Shown here: positions 26,942 to 35,229 of the stretch, piece by piece
How positions within the stretch are numbered: position 1 is the first letter of the stretch
Layout of the letters: the number at the start of each line of letters is the position of its first letter
Assembly (NCBI GenBank): GCA_903927505.1
Contig: CAIYNF010000158.1
Location: 1 to 48,042, forward strand
Source of the DNA: an uncultured Bacteroidota bacterium
GTDB taxonomy: Bacteria > Bacteroidota > Bacteroidia > UKL13-3
DNA: 48,042 nt
Direction of reading: 5' to 3'
Translations under genes and position numbers: made by a program
Notes under the pieces: model-generated
Seen by the model: only the letters and a program-made list of their open reading frames with translations
Told to the model about the DNA's origin: nothing
Databases searched by the model: none

Positions 26942-28284
26942 GTAAAATTACATTGATTTGCCTGTTGCTTGCGGCTTGCCAGCAACAAAACTCTTTACCG
27001 AAGGAAGGCGAACCTGTTTTGTTTACAGAACATATTGCCCCTATTGTGCATGCCAATTGCAGCAAATGCCATAATGCCGCTGGCGCAGCGCCCTTTCAAT
27101 TGATTACCTATAAAGATGTGGCTAGTAAATCCAAATTGCTTGCTTATGTTACTGAAAAAAGAATTATGCCGCCATGGCCTGCCGATCCTGAATACACGCA
27201 TTTTGCCAATGAAACATATTTGAGTGATGCCCAAATTAATCTCATTGCACGTTGGGTAGCTGGTGGCTGCCTTCCGGGAGATACCGCTAATTTGGTTCGA
27301 CCCGAAATTTTGGAGAAACAATGGCAGCCTGCAAAACCAGATTTGATAATAAGAATGCCTAAACCCATTCAAGTTAAAGGCAATAATACCGATATGTTTT
27401 TGGTGGTAAAAATCCCTTTTGAATTACCAAGAGATACTTTTATTAGAGCCATTGAATTTGTGCCTGGAAACAAACGTTTGGTACACCACATGAATGCACA
27501 CATTATTCAGTTTGAACCTGGCAAAAAGAAATTATTAGACACATCAATTTTTTGGGTGAACCAAGACCAAACTAAAAGTCAGACCATACACAGAGAATTA
27601 GGCTTACTTAATGATGATGGCAGTTACGCCCCAATGACACCAAGTGTTTGCAATTATTTACCTGGAGCTCAATTTAGTTTTTACCCCAATGAAATTGGTT
27701 CGTATAAAATTGGCAAGAAAAATGCCTTTTATTTAAACGATATGCATTTTGGACCGAGCCCTGTTGATGAATTAGACAGCAGTTATTTTAAGATTTATTA
27801 TTCGGATAAGGCGCCCAAAAGACCTGTTTCAGAATTTCAAATTGGTACTTTGGGATTGGCACCCGTGGTACCCAAATTAGAGGTAAAAGCGAATGAGGTA
27901 AAGATATTTCATATTACTTTTCCTGTGGTTCAGGATATTTCTATTTTAACTTTGGTTCCTCACATGCATTTGATTGGAAAGAAATTTTGGGCCTATGCCA
28001 TCAAACCAAGTGGTGATACCATTAGGTTGATTCGCATAAACAATTGGGATTTTAGGTGGCAATATTTTTACCAACCCAAAACCTTATTAAAAATCCCAAG
28101 GGGTTCTGTCATATATGTGGAGGGTGTATATGACAATACGGCTTCAAACCCCAACAATCCGTTTAACCCACCAAGAACAATTGCCGAAAGAAATGGCAGC
28201 ATGAAAACCACGGATGAGATGTTTCAGCTGATTGTAACATATGTGCCCTATAAAAAAGGGGATGAGACGATTTCCATAAAATAA
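26926..28284 (+). CDS. Lipoprotein with cytochrome c and copper monooxygenase-like domains
   Basis: 452-residue lipoprotein: lipobox LLLAAC with Cys near 18, then a cytochrome c domain with heme motif ANCSKCH near 43-49 and a possible distal Met in RIMPPWP. The C-terminal part resembles the copper type II ascorbate-dependent monooxygenase fold (PHM-like): LVHHMNAHIIQFE near 185-197 has a His pair, and LVPHMHLIGKKFWAYA near 344-359 a HxH motif. Such fusions are usually periplasmic or surface redox proteins; the substrate is unknown and the monooxygenase reaction is not proven. It overlaps the redoxin gene by 16 bp, so the two are translationally linked. A palindromic repeat cluster follows directly. 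Confidence 0.85.
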   Translation: MFYQLSKITLICLLLAACQQQNSLPKEGEPVLFTEHIAPIVHANCSKCHNAAGAAPFQLITYKDVASKSKLLAYVTEKRIMPPWPADPEYTHFANETYLSDAQINLIARWVAGGCLPGDTANLVRPEILEKQWQPAKPDLIIRMPKPIQVKGNNTDMFLVVKIPFELPRDTFIRAIEFVPGNKRLVHHMNAHIIQFEPGKKKLLDTSIFWVNQDQTKSQTIHRELGLLNDDGSYAPMTPSVCNYLPGAQFSFYPNEIGSYKIGKKNAFYLNDMHFGPSPVDELDSSYFKIYYSDKAPKRPVSEFQIGTLGLAPVVPKLEVKANEVKIFHITFPVVQDISILTLVPHMHLIGKKFWAYAIKPSGDTIRLIRINNWDFRWQYFYQPKTLLKIPRGSVIYVEGVYDNTASNPNNPFNPPRTIAERNGSMKTTDEMFQLIVTYVPYKKGDETISIK

Positions 28285-28285
28285 C

Positions 28286-28367
28286 GTAGGGACAGATCAT
28301 GTTGTAGGGACAGGTCATGTTGTAGGGACAGGTCGCGACCTGTCCCTACATCGCGACCTGTCCTTAC
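28286..28367. repeat. REP-like palindromic repeat cluster, copy 1
   Basis: Starts two bases after the lipoprotein stop. Three direct 18-base units beginning GTAGGGACAG (28286, 28304, 28322) are followed by inverted units ending in CTGTCC(C/T)TAC. The centre 28322-28349 is a perfect 28-base palindrome with half GTAGGGACAGGTCG. The same element recurs at 38453-38533. Confidence 0.9.
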
Positions 28368-28374
28368 CCTTACA

Positions 28375-28794
28375 TTAACAATATTCTTCGAATGCGGCTT
28401 GTAGGTTTTGCGAGATCATTTCTGCGCTGCGACCTTCAATCATGTGACGCTCGATAAAATGTACCAAGTTGCCATCTTTAAACAATGCGATTGATGGAGA
28501 TGAAGGTGGGTAAGGCAAGGTAAACTCGCGTGCTTTGGCAACGGCATCGGCTTCTTGACCAGCGAATACGGTAAGTAACTCGCTAGGTTTTTTATCTGTA
28601 GATGTTACAGCATTAATTACACCTGGCCTGCAAGTACCGGCAGCACAGCCACAAACACTATTAAAAACAAGCAATTGTGTGCCTTGTTTGCTGTTCATTT
28701 TATTTTCAACTTCTGAAGCGCTCATTAGTGAAGTGAAGCCAACAGCTTCTAATTGTTGTCTCATTGGAGCAACTAACATTTCTGGGTATGCCAT
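28375..28794 (-). CDS. BrxA/BrxB family bacilliredoxin (YphP/YqiW)
   Basis: Thiol-disulfide protein of 139 residues that in Firmicutes removes bacillithiol from mixed disulfides. The family motif SVCGCAAGTCRPG (about 48-60), with its CGC active site, and the MAYPEMLVAPMR start and EFTLPYPPSSPSIALF block are all present. Bacteroidota carry this family together with bacillithiol-like thiol chemistry in several lineages, so a redox-repair role is likely. It is the only gene of its unit, divergent from ahcY. Confidence 0.93.
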   Translation of the reverse strand: MAYPEMLVAPMRQQLEAVGFTSLMSASEVENKMNSKQGTQLLVFNSVCGCAAGTCRPGVINAVTSTDKKPSELLTVFAGQEADAVAKAREFTLPYPPSSPSIALFKDGNLVHFIERHMIEGRSAEMISQNLQAAFEEYC

Positions 28795-28821
28795 ACGTTT
28801 TATTGAGGTTTATTATTTTTA

Positions 28822-28852
28822 CAAAAATGGAATAATTCTTACTATTTCTCAA
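28822..28852 (-). promoter_or_regulatory. Candidate promoter of the bacilliredoxin gene
   Basis: On the minus strand TTG (28850-28852) is followed after 20 bases by CATTTTTG (28822-28829), one mismatch from TAnnTTTG, 27 bases upstream of the ATG. Confidence 0.4.
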
Positions 28853-28954
28853 TAATAAGTCCAAATCTTACAAATCGGTACAAATGGCAGAACGGAATAA
28901 AAATAAGGACAAAAGTTTGACCAAATTTTATTTTTATTATCAAGGACTTAGCGC

Positions 28955-28962
28955 TAAATTTG
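28955..28962 (+). promoter_or_regulatory. -7 promoter element of ahcY
   Basis: TAAATTTG, a perfect TAnnTTTG, 27 bases before the ATG at 28990. No TTG was found at the expected -33 distance (only a T run). It overlaps the TTG at 28960 and so argues against that codon as start. Confidence 0.45.
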
Positions 28963-28989
28963 CACACTAAAAAAAATAAAAGTAATTAT

Positions 28990-30303
28990 ATGTCAGAAGC
29001 AACAACTGCCCTTCCTTACAAGGTAAAGGACATTACCCTAGCAGAATGGGGACGTAAAGAAATTCGTTTAGCTGAAGCAGAAATGCCAGGTCTTATGTCT
29101 ATTCGTAAAGAATATGGCCCAGATCAACCTTTAAAAGGTGCACGTATTGCTGGATGTTTACACATGACTATCCAAACTGCGGTATTAATTGAAACATTAA
29201 AACACTTAGGTGCTGAAGTAACCTGGAGTTCATGTAACATTTTCTCAACCCAAGACCATGCTGCTGCTGCTATTGCTGCTGCAGGTATTCCTGTTTATGC
29301 TTGGAAAGGCCAAAACGAAGAGGAATTTGATTGGTGTATTGAGCAAACTTTACGTGCATTTGAAGGTGGCAAGCCTTTGAATATGATTTTGGATGATGGT
29401 GGAGATTTAACCAATATGGTTTTTGACCGTTACCCAGAATTAACTGCTGAAATTAAAGGTTTATCTGAAGAGACTACAACTGGTGTTCACCGTTTGTACG
29501 AGCGCATGAAAAAAGGCACTTTAGTAATGCCTGCAATCAACGTAAACGATTCAGTTACTAAATCAAAATTTGACAACAAATACGGTTGTAAAGAATCATT
29601 GGTAGATGCTATCCGCAGAGCTACTGATATTATGATGGCTGGTAAAGTTGCTGTAGTTGCGGGTTATGGTGATGTTGGAAAAGGTTCTGCAGAATCTTTA
29701 CGTGGTGCTGGTGCACGCGTATTGGTTACTGAAATAGATCCAATTTGTGCATTACAAGCTGCAATGGACGGATTTGAAGTTGTGACAATGGAAGAAGCAT
29801 GTTCACGTGCTAACATTTTTGTTACAGCAACTGGTAACTTAAAAATCATTGGCGAGCGTCATTTCAAAGCAATGCGCGATAAATCTATCGTTTGTAATAT
29901 TGGTCACTTCGACAATGAAATTGACATGGCTTGGTTAAATGGCAATTATGGTTCAACCAAAAACACTTTAAAACCACAAGTTGATATTTACAATGTAGAT
30001 GGCAATGAAATTATCATTTTAGCTGAAGGCCGTTTAGTTAACTTAGGTTGCGCTATGGGCCATCCTAGTTTTGTAATGAGTAACTCATTCTCGAACCAAA
30101 CTTTGGCTCAAATTGAATTGTGGAACCACAGTGCTAACTATGAGAATAAAGTTTATGTTTTACCTAAGCATTTAGATGAAAAAGTAGCTTTCTTACACTT
30201 AGCTCATATTGGTGCAAACCTTACTATTTTGGATAAAGAACAAGCTGATTATATTGGCGTGAAAGTAGAAGGTCCTTTTAAAGCAGAAATGTACAGATAC
30301 TAA
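28990..30303 (+). CDS. ahcY: Adenosylhomocysteinase
   Basis: Hydrolyses S-adenosylhomocysteine to adenosine and homocysteine, clearing the inhibitor of methyltransferases. 437 residues from the ATG at 28990. Motifs: [14 protein letters not shown] at the N-terminus, [16 protein letters not shown], the NAD-binding [16 protein letters not shown] near 222-237, and the C-terminal [13 protein letters not shown] that closes the neighbouring active site. The longest frame starts at a TTG (28960) that lies in the promoter. A single gene closed by a terminator. Confidence 0.97.
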   Translation: MSEATTALPYKVKDITLAEWGRKEIRLAEAEMPGLMSIRKEYGPDQPLKGARIAGCLHMTIQTAVLIETLKHLGAEVTWSSCNIFSTQDHAAAAIAAAGIPVYAWKGQNEEEFDWCIEQTLRAFEGGKPLNMILDDGGDLTNMVFDRYPELTAEIKGLSEETTTGVHRLYERMKKGTLVMPAINVNDSVTKSKFDNKYGCKESLVDAIRRATDIMMAGKVAVVAGYGDVGKGSAESLRGAGARVLVTEIDPICALQAAMDGFEVVTMEEACSRANIFVTATGNLKIIGERHFKAMRDKSIVCNIGHFDNEIDMAWLNGNYGSTKNTLKPQVDIYNVDGNEIIILAEGRLVNLGCAMGHPSFVMSNSFSNQTLAQIELWNHSANYENKVYVLPKHLDEKVAFLHLAHIGANLTILDKEQADYIGVKVEGPFKAEMYRY

Positions 30304-30318
30304 TCTGTAAGAGATTCA

Positions 30319-30360
30319 ATAACAGAAAAGGCTAACCAAATGGTTAGCCTTTTCTGTTAT
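30319..30360 (+). terminator. Terminator after ahcY
   Basis: A perfect 19-bp stem (30319-30337 with 30342-30360, core GGCTAACC) with an AAAT loop. The stem ends A/T-rich on both sides, so it may work in both directions. Confidence 0.8.
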
Positions 30361-30418
30361 AAGCTGATTTGCCAAAAAACCCATTAAAAAGGAGAATATT
30401 AGACAAAAAAGGGAAAAC

Positions 30419-30880
30419 TTATTTTGCTGCCTCACCTAACACATGATCCAAAACTTGCATAAAGCCTGCGGCATCCTTGTAACCGGCGTCAATTAAAAGG
30501 GATTTCCTTACGGGGTCGATAAAGTAAGTAGTTGGAAACCCTGTGCGCTCACCCCTGCAAAGTTGCTTATAAAAATCTCTAGCAGTAAACACCTGCCCAT
30601 CAATTGTATATGTTTTATCCAATTGTTCGGGATTAAATTTTATAACTACAAAATACTTGTTGAGCTTTTTAATTACCTCTGAATTTGAATAGGTATCGCG
30701 GTCCATTTTTTTACACCAACCACACCAATCTGTATAGGCATCTACCAAAATTAATTTCTTTTCTTTGGTTGCTTTGGGGTAACCTTCATTCCAATGATAC
30801 CATTTCAATTCCTCCTCTTTTGGCGAAATAAATGATAAAATAAACGTCAAACACAAGAAAATTGAGATTGTTTTTTTCAT
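30419..30880 (-). CDS. Exported thioredoxin-family protein
   Basis: 153 residues with a signal peptide (KKTISIFLCLTFILSFIS) and a thioredoxin fold of the DUF255/thioredoxin_7 kind. The active site is DWCGWCKKMD (CGWC, about 53-56), preceded by KLILVDAYT and followed by YFVVIKFNPEQ and the cis-Pro block GFPTTYFID. Likely a periplasmic thiol oxidoreductase. The ATG at 30880 was chosen because it starts the signal peptide; the frame extends 15 codons further to 30925. Its neighbours are unrelated housekeeping genes. Confidence 0.88.
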   Translation of the reverse strand: MKKTISIFLCLTFILSFISPKEEELKWYHWNEGYPKATKEKKLILVDAYTDWCGWCKKMDRDTYSNSEVIKKLNKYFVVIKFNPEQLDKTYTIDGQVFTARDFYKQLCRGERTGFPTTYFIDPVRKSLLIDAGYKDAAGFMQVLDHVLGEAAK

Positions 30881-31021
30881 ACCTATTGTAGATTCGATTT
30901 CCGAAATAAACCCTTTTCCTTGCATTCCTCAAAACCAAGGGCTTAATCAGTAAACAATTTTACGAAAAAAAAATAGCCTCTCAAAATCAATGATAATTAA
31001 GTAGCATCTGCACAAATTTCC

Positions 31022-31029
31022 TATTTTTG
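31022..31029 (+). promoter_or_regulatory. -7 promoter element of the branched-chain E1 gene
   Basis: TATTTTTG, a perfect TAnnTTTG, 17 bases before the ATG at 31047. No clear -33 TTG. Confidence 0.4.
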
Positions 31030-31046
31030 CCTATTACTCCGAACCT

Positions 31047-33068
31047 ATGTTAAGTTACAACAGGAAACAATACAGCAACGAACTACTACTTTCTCTTTAT
31101 GAAGCCTTGGTTAAGCCACGCATGATTGAAGAAAAAATGCTCATCCTATTACGTCAAGGAAAGGTGAGCAAATGGTTTAGTGGCATTGGACAAGAAGCCA
31201 TAAGCATTGGTTTGGTTAAAGCATTACACACCGACGAATACATCCTTCCCCTGCATAGAAATTTAGGCGTATTCACTGGAAGAAATATTCCCTTTGCAAA
31301 ACTATTTGCACAATGGCAAGGTAAATTCAGTGGCTTCTCAAAAGGCAGAGAGCGCTCTTTCCATTTTGGAACAAATGAATACCATATAGTTGGTATGATA
31401 TCGCACCTAGGCGCTATGCTTGGTGTGGCTGATGGAATTGCATTGGCAAGTTTATTGGCAGAAGAAAAAAAAGTAACTGTAGTTTTTAGTGGTGATGGCG
31501 GCGCAAGCGAAGGCGATTTTCACGAAGCACTTAATACCGCAGCTGTTTGGAGCCTGCCTGTTATTTTCTTAATTGAAAACAATGGTTATGGACTTTCAAC
31601 TCCAAGCGACCAACAATTTAAATTTAAAAGCTTTACCGATAAAGGTCTTGGCTATGGCATGGAAGCCTATAAAATTGATGGAAACAATATACTAGAAGTT
31701 TATGATACCATCAAAAACCTAAGTGAATCTATCCGAACCAAACCACGTCCTGTAATTTTGGAGTGCAATACCTTTCGCATGCGTGGACATGAAGAAGCTT
31801 CTGGAACCAAATATGTACCACAAGAATTATTTGAATTGTGGGGCAAAAAAGACCCTGTTAGCAATTATGAACATTACCTATTGGAAGAAGGAATTTTAAA
31901 TGACGAAATAATATCAAGTATCAAAACGAAAATCAAAAAAGAAATTGAGGAGGGTATTGAAACAGTAGAAAACGAAGCAGATATTATTCCAGATACAACC
32001 TTTGAATTGAACGATCTTTTCATGCCTAATTCAATTCCAGATGCAGTGCCAAGCTACCAAAACTTGCAACATGTGGTTATTAAACCTGCAAGTGAAAATA
32101 AAAGCAAAAAACGTTTTGTAGATGCCATTTCCGATGGTCTTCGTCAGGCTATGGAAAAACACCCGAACTTGGTTTTAATGGGCCAAGATATTGCCGATTA
32201 CGGCGGTGTATTTAAAATTACGCAAGGATTTTTAGCGCAATTTGGAAAAGGCCGTGTGCGAAATACACCTCTTTGCGAAAGCGCAATCCTTGGTGCAGGT
32301 TATGGTTTATCCATTAAAGGAATGAAGGCAATGGTAGAAATGCAATTTGCAGATTTTGTAAGTGTAGGCTTCAATCAAATTGTAAATAATTTTGCAAAAA
32401 GTTATTACCGTTGGGGACAAAATGCTGATGTAGTTGTGCGCATGCCAACAGGCGCTGGCGTTGGCGCTGGCCCATTTCACTCGCAAAGTAATGAAGCGTG
32501 GTTTTTTCATGTGCCAGGCTTGAAAATAGTATACCCTTCTACACCATCAGATGCAAAAGGCTTGCTCATTGCAGCTATTAACGACCCTAACCCTGTATTA
32601 TATTTTGAGCACAAAGTTTTGTATCGTTTGGTTGAACTAGAGGAAGAAGTGTTCGACGATTATTACATGCTTGATTTATGTAAAGCACGTAAAGTAAAAG
32701 ATGGCAATGAAGTAACTATTATTACCTATGGCTATGGCGTTCATTGGGCAAGTGCCTACGTAAAAGAAATGAACATTGATGCAGACATCATTGACCTACG
32801 TTGCTTGCTGCCATGGGACAAACAAGCTGTGGAAGAAAGTGTAAAGAAAACTGGAAAAGCAATTGTATTGCATGAAGATACATTAACAGGTGGCATAGGT
32901 GCAGAAATTGCAGCCCATATTTCTGAACATTGTTTTAGTTATTTAGATGCGCCTGTTAAACGTGTTGGAAGTTTAGATTCACCCGTTCCATTTAACATGG
33001 ATTTAGAGCAAAACTATTTGCCAAAAGAACGTTTTAAAACCGCCTTACAAGAACTACTCAACTATTAA
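31047..33068 (+). CDS. Fused alpha and beta subunits of 2-oxoacid (branched-chain) dehydrogenase E1
   Basis: Thiamine-diphosphate-dependent E1 of 673 residues with both subunits in one chain. The alpha half (about 1-320) holds the ThDP motif SGDGGASEGDFHEALN near 148-163 and IENNGYGLSTP; the beta half (about 350-673) holds MGQDIADYGGVFKITQGF, PLCESAILGAGYGLSIKGMKA and the C-terminal HEDTLTGGIGAEIAAHI. An acidic linker joins them (about 280-340). It supplies branched acyl-CoA primers such as isobutyryl- or isovaleryl-CoA, usable by FabH, and degrades branched amino acids. E2 and E3 are not in the window. Its stop shares TTAA with the convergent hydrolase stop. Confidence 0.93.
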   Translation: MLSYNRKQYSNELLLSLYEALVKPRMIEEKMLILLRQGKVSKWFSGIGQEAISIGLVKALHTDEYILPLHRNLGVFTGRNIPFAKLFAQWQGKFSGFSKGRERSFHFGTNEYHIVGMISHLGAMLGVADGIALASLLAEEKKVTVVFSGDGGASEGDFHEALNTAAVWSLPVIFLIENNGYGLSTPSDQQFKFKSFTDKGLGYGMEAYKIDGNNILEVYDTIKNLSESIRTKPRPVILECNTFRMRGHEEASGTKYVPQELFELWGKKDPVSNYEHYLLEEGILNDEIISSIKTKIKKEIEEGIETVENEADIIPDTTFELNDLFMPNSIPDAVPSYQNLQHVVIKPASENKSKKRFVDAISDGLRQAMEKHPNLVLMGQDIADYGGVFKITQGFLAQFGKGRVRNTPLCESAILGAGYGLSIKGMKAMVEMQFADFVSVGFNQIVNNFAKSYYRWGQNADVVVRMPTGAGVGAGPFHSQSNEAWFFHVPGLKIVYPSTPSDAKGLLIAAINDPNPVLYFEHKVLYRLVELEEEVFDDYYMLDLCKARKVKDGNEVTIITYGYGVHWASAYVKEMNIDADIIDLRCLLPWDKQAVEESVKKTGKAIVLHEDTLTGGIGAEIAAHISEHCFSYLDAPVKRVGSLDSPVPFNMDLEQNYLPKERFKTALQELLNY

Positions 33069-33946
33069 CGCGTAATAAATTTCTCAATTACTTCTGAGTA
33101 ATTTTGAAAACCAAAAACAGCTGGAATTTGTCCGTGGTCCGATCCTGCAATGCGATGCGCTTCTTTGTATAAACCTCCGTGGTTTTTATAAACCACTTCG
33201 CCATGTGTATTTATGTTTAAGAAATTATCATTTAAACCATGGATCCAACAAAGATCTTGACTCACCAATTTAATTTCTTCGGCATTGTCTATTTTCAAAT
33301 TGCTAATATAAGAACCAGGAACATTTAGTCCTGCGCCATCTGCAACCATTATAGCTTCACTTGCAAATGGAGCTTCCAAAATTAATTTATGTGGCGTTAA
33401 ACTTCTTGGATGTGCTGATAGTTTACAAACCGGAGCTGTTCCCATGCTAAATCCATACATAGTTAAACGTTGCGAATTTAATCCATTTGTTTTTAACCAA
33501 GATAAAGCAGCATCCACATCTTCATACAAGCCTTCTTCACTTGGCACACCTTCAGATAAACCATAACCACGGTAATCTATCATTAACACACCATAACGGT
33601 GCTTATAACCTGTATTGGCAAGTAATTTGGCACGTTGCCAATAAAAATCCATATGCCATTTATTGCCGTGGCAATACATAATTACCGTATCAGTGCTAAT
33701 CTTATTTATATCACCAATGTATATGGCATAAATTTTATTCCCTTTAGAATCCAAAGTGAAAACATGTTGCATGCTGTCTGCAATTTTATAAGAAGCATCC
33801 AATACAAAATCTTTTTCTCCTTTATATTGATCCCATTTGTATTCCGTAATTTTTTCATCCAAGTTGTAAAAATTACTATCCAACCTTAAACAGCTTGCAA
33901 AAGAAAAAAGGATAAATACTAAGCTAATTTTTATTTGCATTTTCAT
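33065..33946 (-). CDS. Alpha/beta hydrolase lipoprotein
   Basis: 293 residues. A lipoprotein signal (ISLVFILFSFASC, lipobox Cys near 18) precedes an alpha/beta hydrolase domain with nucleophile elbow YGFSMGTAP near 150-158, an oxyanion-side YCHGNKWHMD, and a likely catalytic His in GSDHGQIPAV near the end. IDYRGYGLSEG is typical of this hydrolase group (peptidase S9/BAAT-like). The ATG at 33946 was chosen: the minus strand has AGGAGG 5 bases before it and the ATG overlaps the upstream stop by one base (TAATG). The longer frame to 34051 has no such support. Substrate unknown. Confidence 0.88.
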   Translation of the reverse strand: MKMQIKISLVFILFSFASCLRLDSNFYNLDEKITEYKWDQYKGEKDFVLDASYKIADSMQHVFTLDSKGNKIYAIYIGDINKISTDTVIMYCHGNKWHMDFYWQRAKLLANTGYKHRYGVLMIDYRGYGLSEGVPSEEGLYEDVDAALSWLKTNGLNSQRLTMYGFSMGTAPVCKLSAHPRSLTPHKLILEAPFASEAIMVADGAGLNVPGSYISNLKIDNAEEIKLVSQDLCWIHGLNDNFLNINTHGEVVYKNHGGLYKEAHRIAGSDHGQIPAVFGFQNYSEVIEKFITR

Positions 33947-34602
33947 TAGAACCTCCTCATTATTTGAAAATAAACACCAATAGCCCCTTGATGATGAGGC
34001 CCCATATAATCTGGCACATTCGGCTGATTTGAAACTCCTGGCGCTACCCATTTAGATTCAATTCCGTATGTCCACTTATTGGGTGCATATTGAAAACCAA
34101 GCTGCGGATTCATAAACCAATTTTTATTTTGGCCCTCGCCATGTGCACGCGTATTGCTTGGTTCGAACCAATTAGAAACACCAAAATATAAAAATGATTT
34201 TGAACCAATATTCTTATACATATTTACATCCAATTGTGGCCAAATTTTGGCTTTCCATTCCCACTTATCAATGGCAAAATTAATGGCAGGGTTTGCACTC
34301 ATTCCCAATTTAAATTTTGGAGAATAAAACACATTGGTACATAAACCTATATCTGTCTGAAAAACGCCAAATGCAAAAGCTGTTAAATGCAAAGATCCAA
34401 ATGCAGTTGTTTTTGAGGACATACCCTTAGCATAAAAAGCACTGGTATATGGAATAGGAATTGGCAGGCCTCCAAAGTTAATTAAGGGCCCTCCCAAATT
34501 TGCACCAATGGCTTGCTCACCCTTTGCCAATGGCTTTACAATCCTACTTGGAGAACAGGAAACCAAAACAAGCAAAAGGAAAATGACGCTAATTTTTTGC
34601 AT
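33946..34602 (-). CDS. Putative outer membrane lipoprotein of unknown function
   Basis: 218 residues. The lipoprotein signal VIFLLLVLVSC (lipobox Cys near 16, then SPSRIV) is clear. The mature part alternates hydrophobic and polar residues with many Trp and Tyr (INFAIDKWEWKAKIWPQLDVN, NPQLGFQYAPNKWTYGIESKW) and ends YFQIMRRF with a terminal Phe, so it looks like a small beta-barrel or a barrel-associated protein. No family recognised. The ATG at 34602 was chosen over the TTG at 34629 because it starts the signal peptide. It is coupled to the hydrolase lipoprotein, so the two may work together at the outer membrane. Confidence 0.75.
   Translation of the reverse strand: MQKISVIFLLLVLVSCSPSRIVKPLAKGEQAIGANLGGPLINFGGLPIPIPYTSAFYAKGMSSKTTAFGSLHLTAFAFGVFQTDIGLCTNVFYSPKFKLGMSANPAINFAIDKWEWKAKIWPQLDVNMYKNIGSKSFLYFGVSNWFEPSNTRAHGEGQNKNWFMNPQLGFQYAPNKWTYGIESKWVAPGVSNQPNVPDYMGPHHQGAIGVYFQIMRRF
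33952..33957 (-). promoter_or_regulatory. Shine-Dalgarno site of the hydrolase lipoprotein gene
   Basis: AGGAGG on the minus strand, 5 bases before the ATG at 33946 and inside the end of the upstream gene. With the TAATG overlap it indicates translational coupling. Confidence 0.65.
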
Positions 34603-34689
34603 AACATTTAGAACATAAATTAACTGCAAGATATTAATTTTAAAGTCATAATTAAGAGCGTGGTAATAGTTCCTTCCATTAATTTGCAG

Positions 34690-34697
34690 TAAATTTG
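34690..34697 (+). promoter_or_regulatory. -7 promoter element of the DUF1456 gene
   Basis: TAAATTTG, a perfect TAnnTTTG, 16 bases before the ATG at 34714. No -33 TTG at the expected distance. Confidence 0.35.
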
Positions 34698-34713
34698 AAT
34701 TTTAAGCGCCAAT

Positions 34714-35181
34714 ATGCATAACAACGATATCCTACGCCAACTTCGCTACACATTCAATTTTAATGATACCAAAATGATGGACCTCTTTAAGGAAGGAGGA
34801 CAAGAAGCCACGCGCGCCGAAATTAGTGATTGGCTTAAAAGGGAGGAGGACCCAGATTTTAAGGCATTGTACGACCCTCAATTGGCTGTTTTCTTAAATG
34901 GTTTTATCACACTAATGCGGGGCAAAAAAGAAGGTGAACAACCCAAAGCTGAAAAAAAACTCAATAACAATATCATTTTTAGAAAGCTAAAAATTGCACT
35001 TAACCTTAAAGATGAAGACATCCTTGCCATCTTGGCTTTGGTTGATTTTCAATTTGGAAAACATGAATTGAGCGCCTTCTTTAGAAAACCAGATCAAGAC
35101 CAATATAGACCTTGTAAAGACCAAATCATTAGAAACTTTTTACATGGCCTTCAAATAAAATACGCAGAAAAATATCGTTAA
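34714..35181 (+). CDS. DUF1456 family protein (YehS-like)
   Basis: 155-residue cytosolic protein with two copies of the DUF1456 repeat: NNDILRQLRYTFNFNDTKMMDLF (about 2-24) and NNIIFRKLKIALNLKDEDILAIL (about 89-111), each followed by a second helical half (ISDWLKREEDPDF and LSAFFRKPDQDQY). The biochemical role of the family is not established. The photolyase gene follows after 48 bp on the same strand. Confidence 0.9.
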   Translation: MHNNDILRQLRYTFNFNDTKMMDLFKEGGQEATRAEISDWLKREEDPDFKALYDPQLAVFLNGFITLMRGKKEGEQPKAEKKLNNNIIFRKLKIALNLKDEDILAILALVDFQFGKHELSAFFRKPDQDQYRPCKDQIIRNFLHGLQIKYAEKYR

Positions 35182-35229
35182 AAAAAATAGTTACTCAAAA
35201 CATTTTTCAAAATTAGCGGTTTATTCTAT

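Noticed and set aside
28286..28367. CRISPR-like appearance of short repeats
   Set aside because: Units follow each other without unique spacers, and are inverted within the cluster; no cas genes are near.
28960..28989. TTG start of ahcY upstream of the ATG
   Set aside because: The codon lies in the TAAATTTG -7 element; the ATG at 28990 begins the conserved protein.
33947..34051. Longer N-terminus of the alpha/beta hydrolase
   Set aside because: The extra residues overlap the coding end of the upstream lipoprotein; the ATG at 33946 has a Shine-Dalgarno site, a stop/start overlap and begins a lipoprotein signal.
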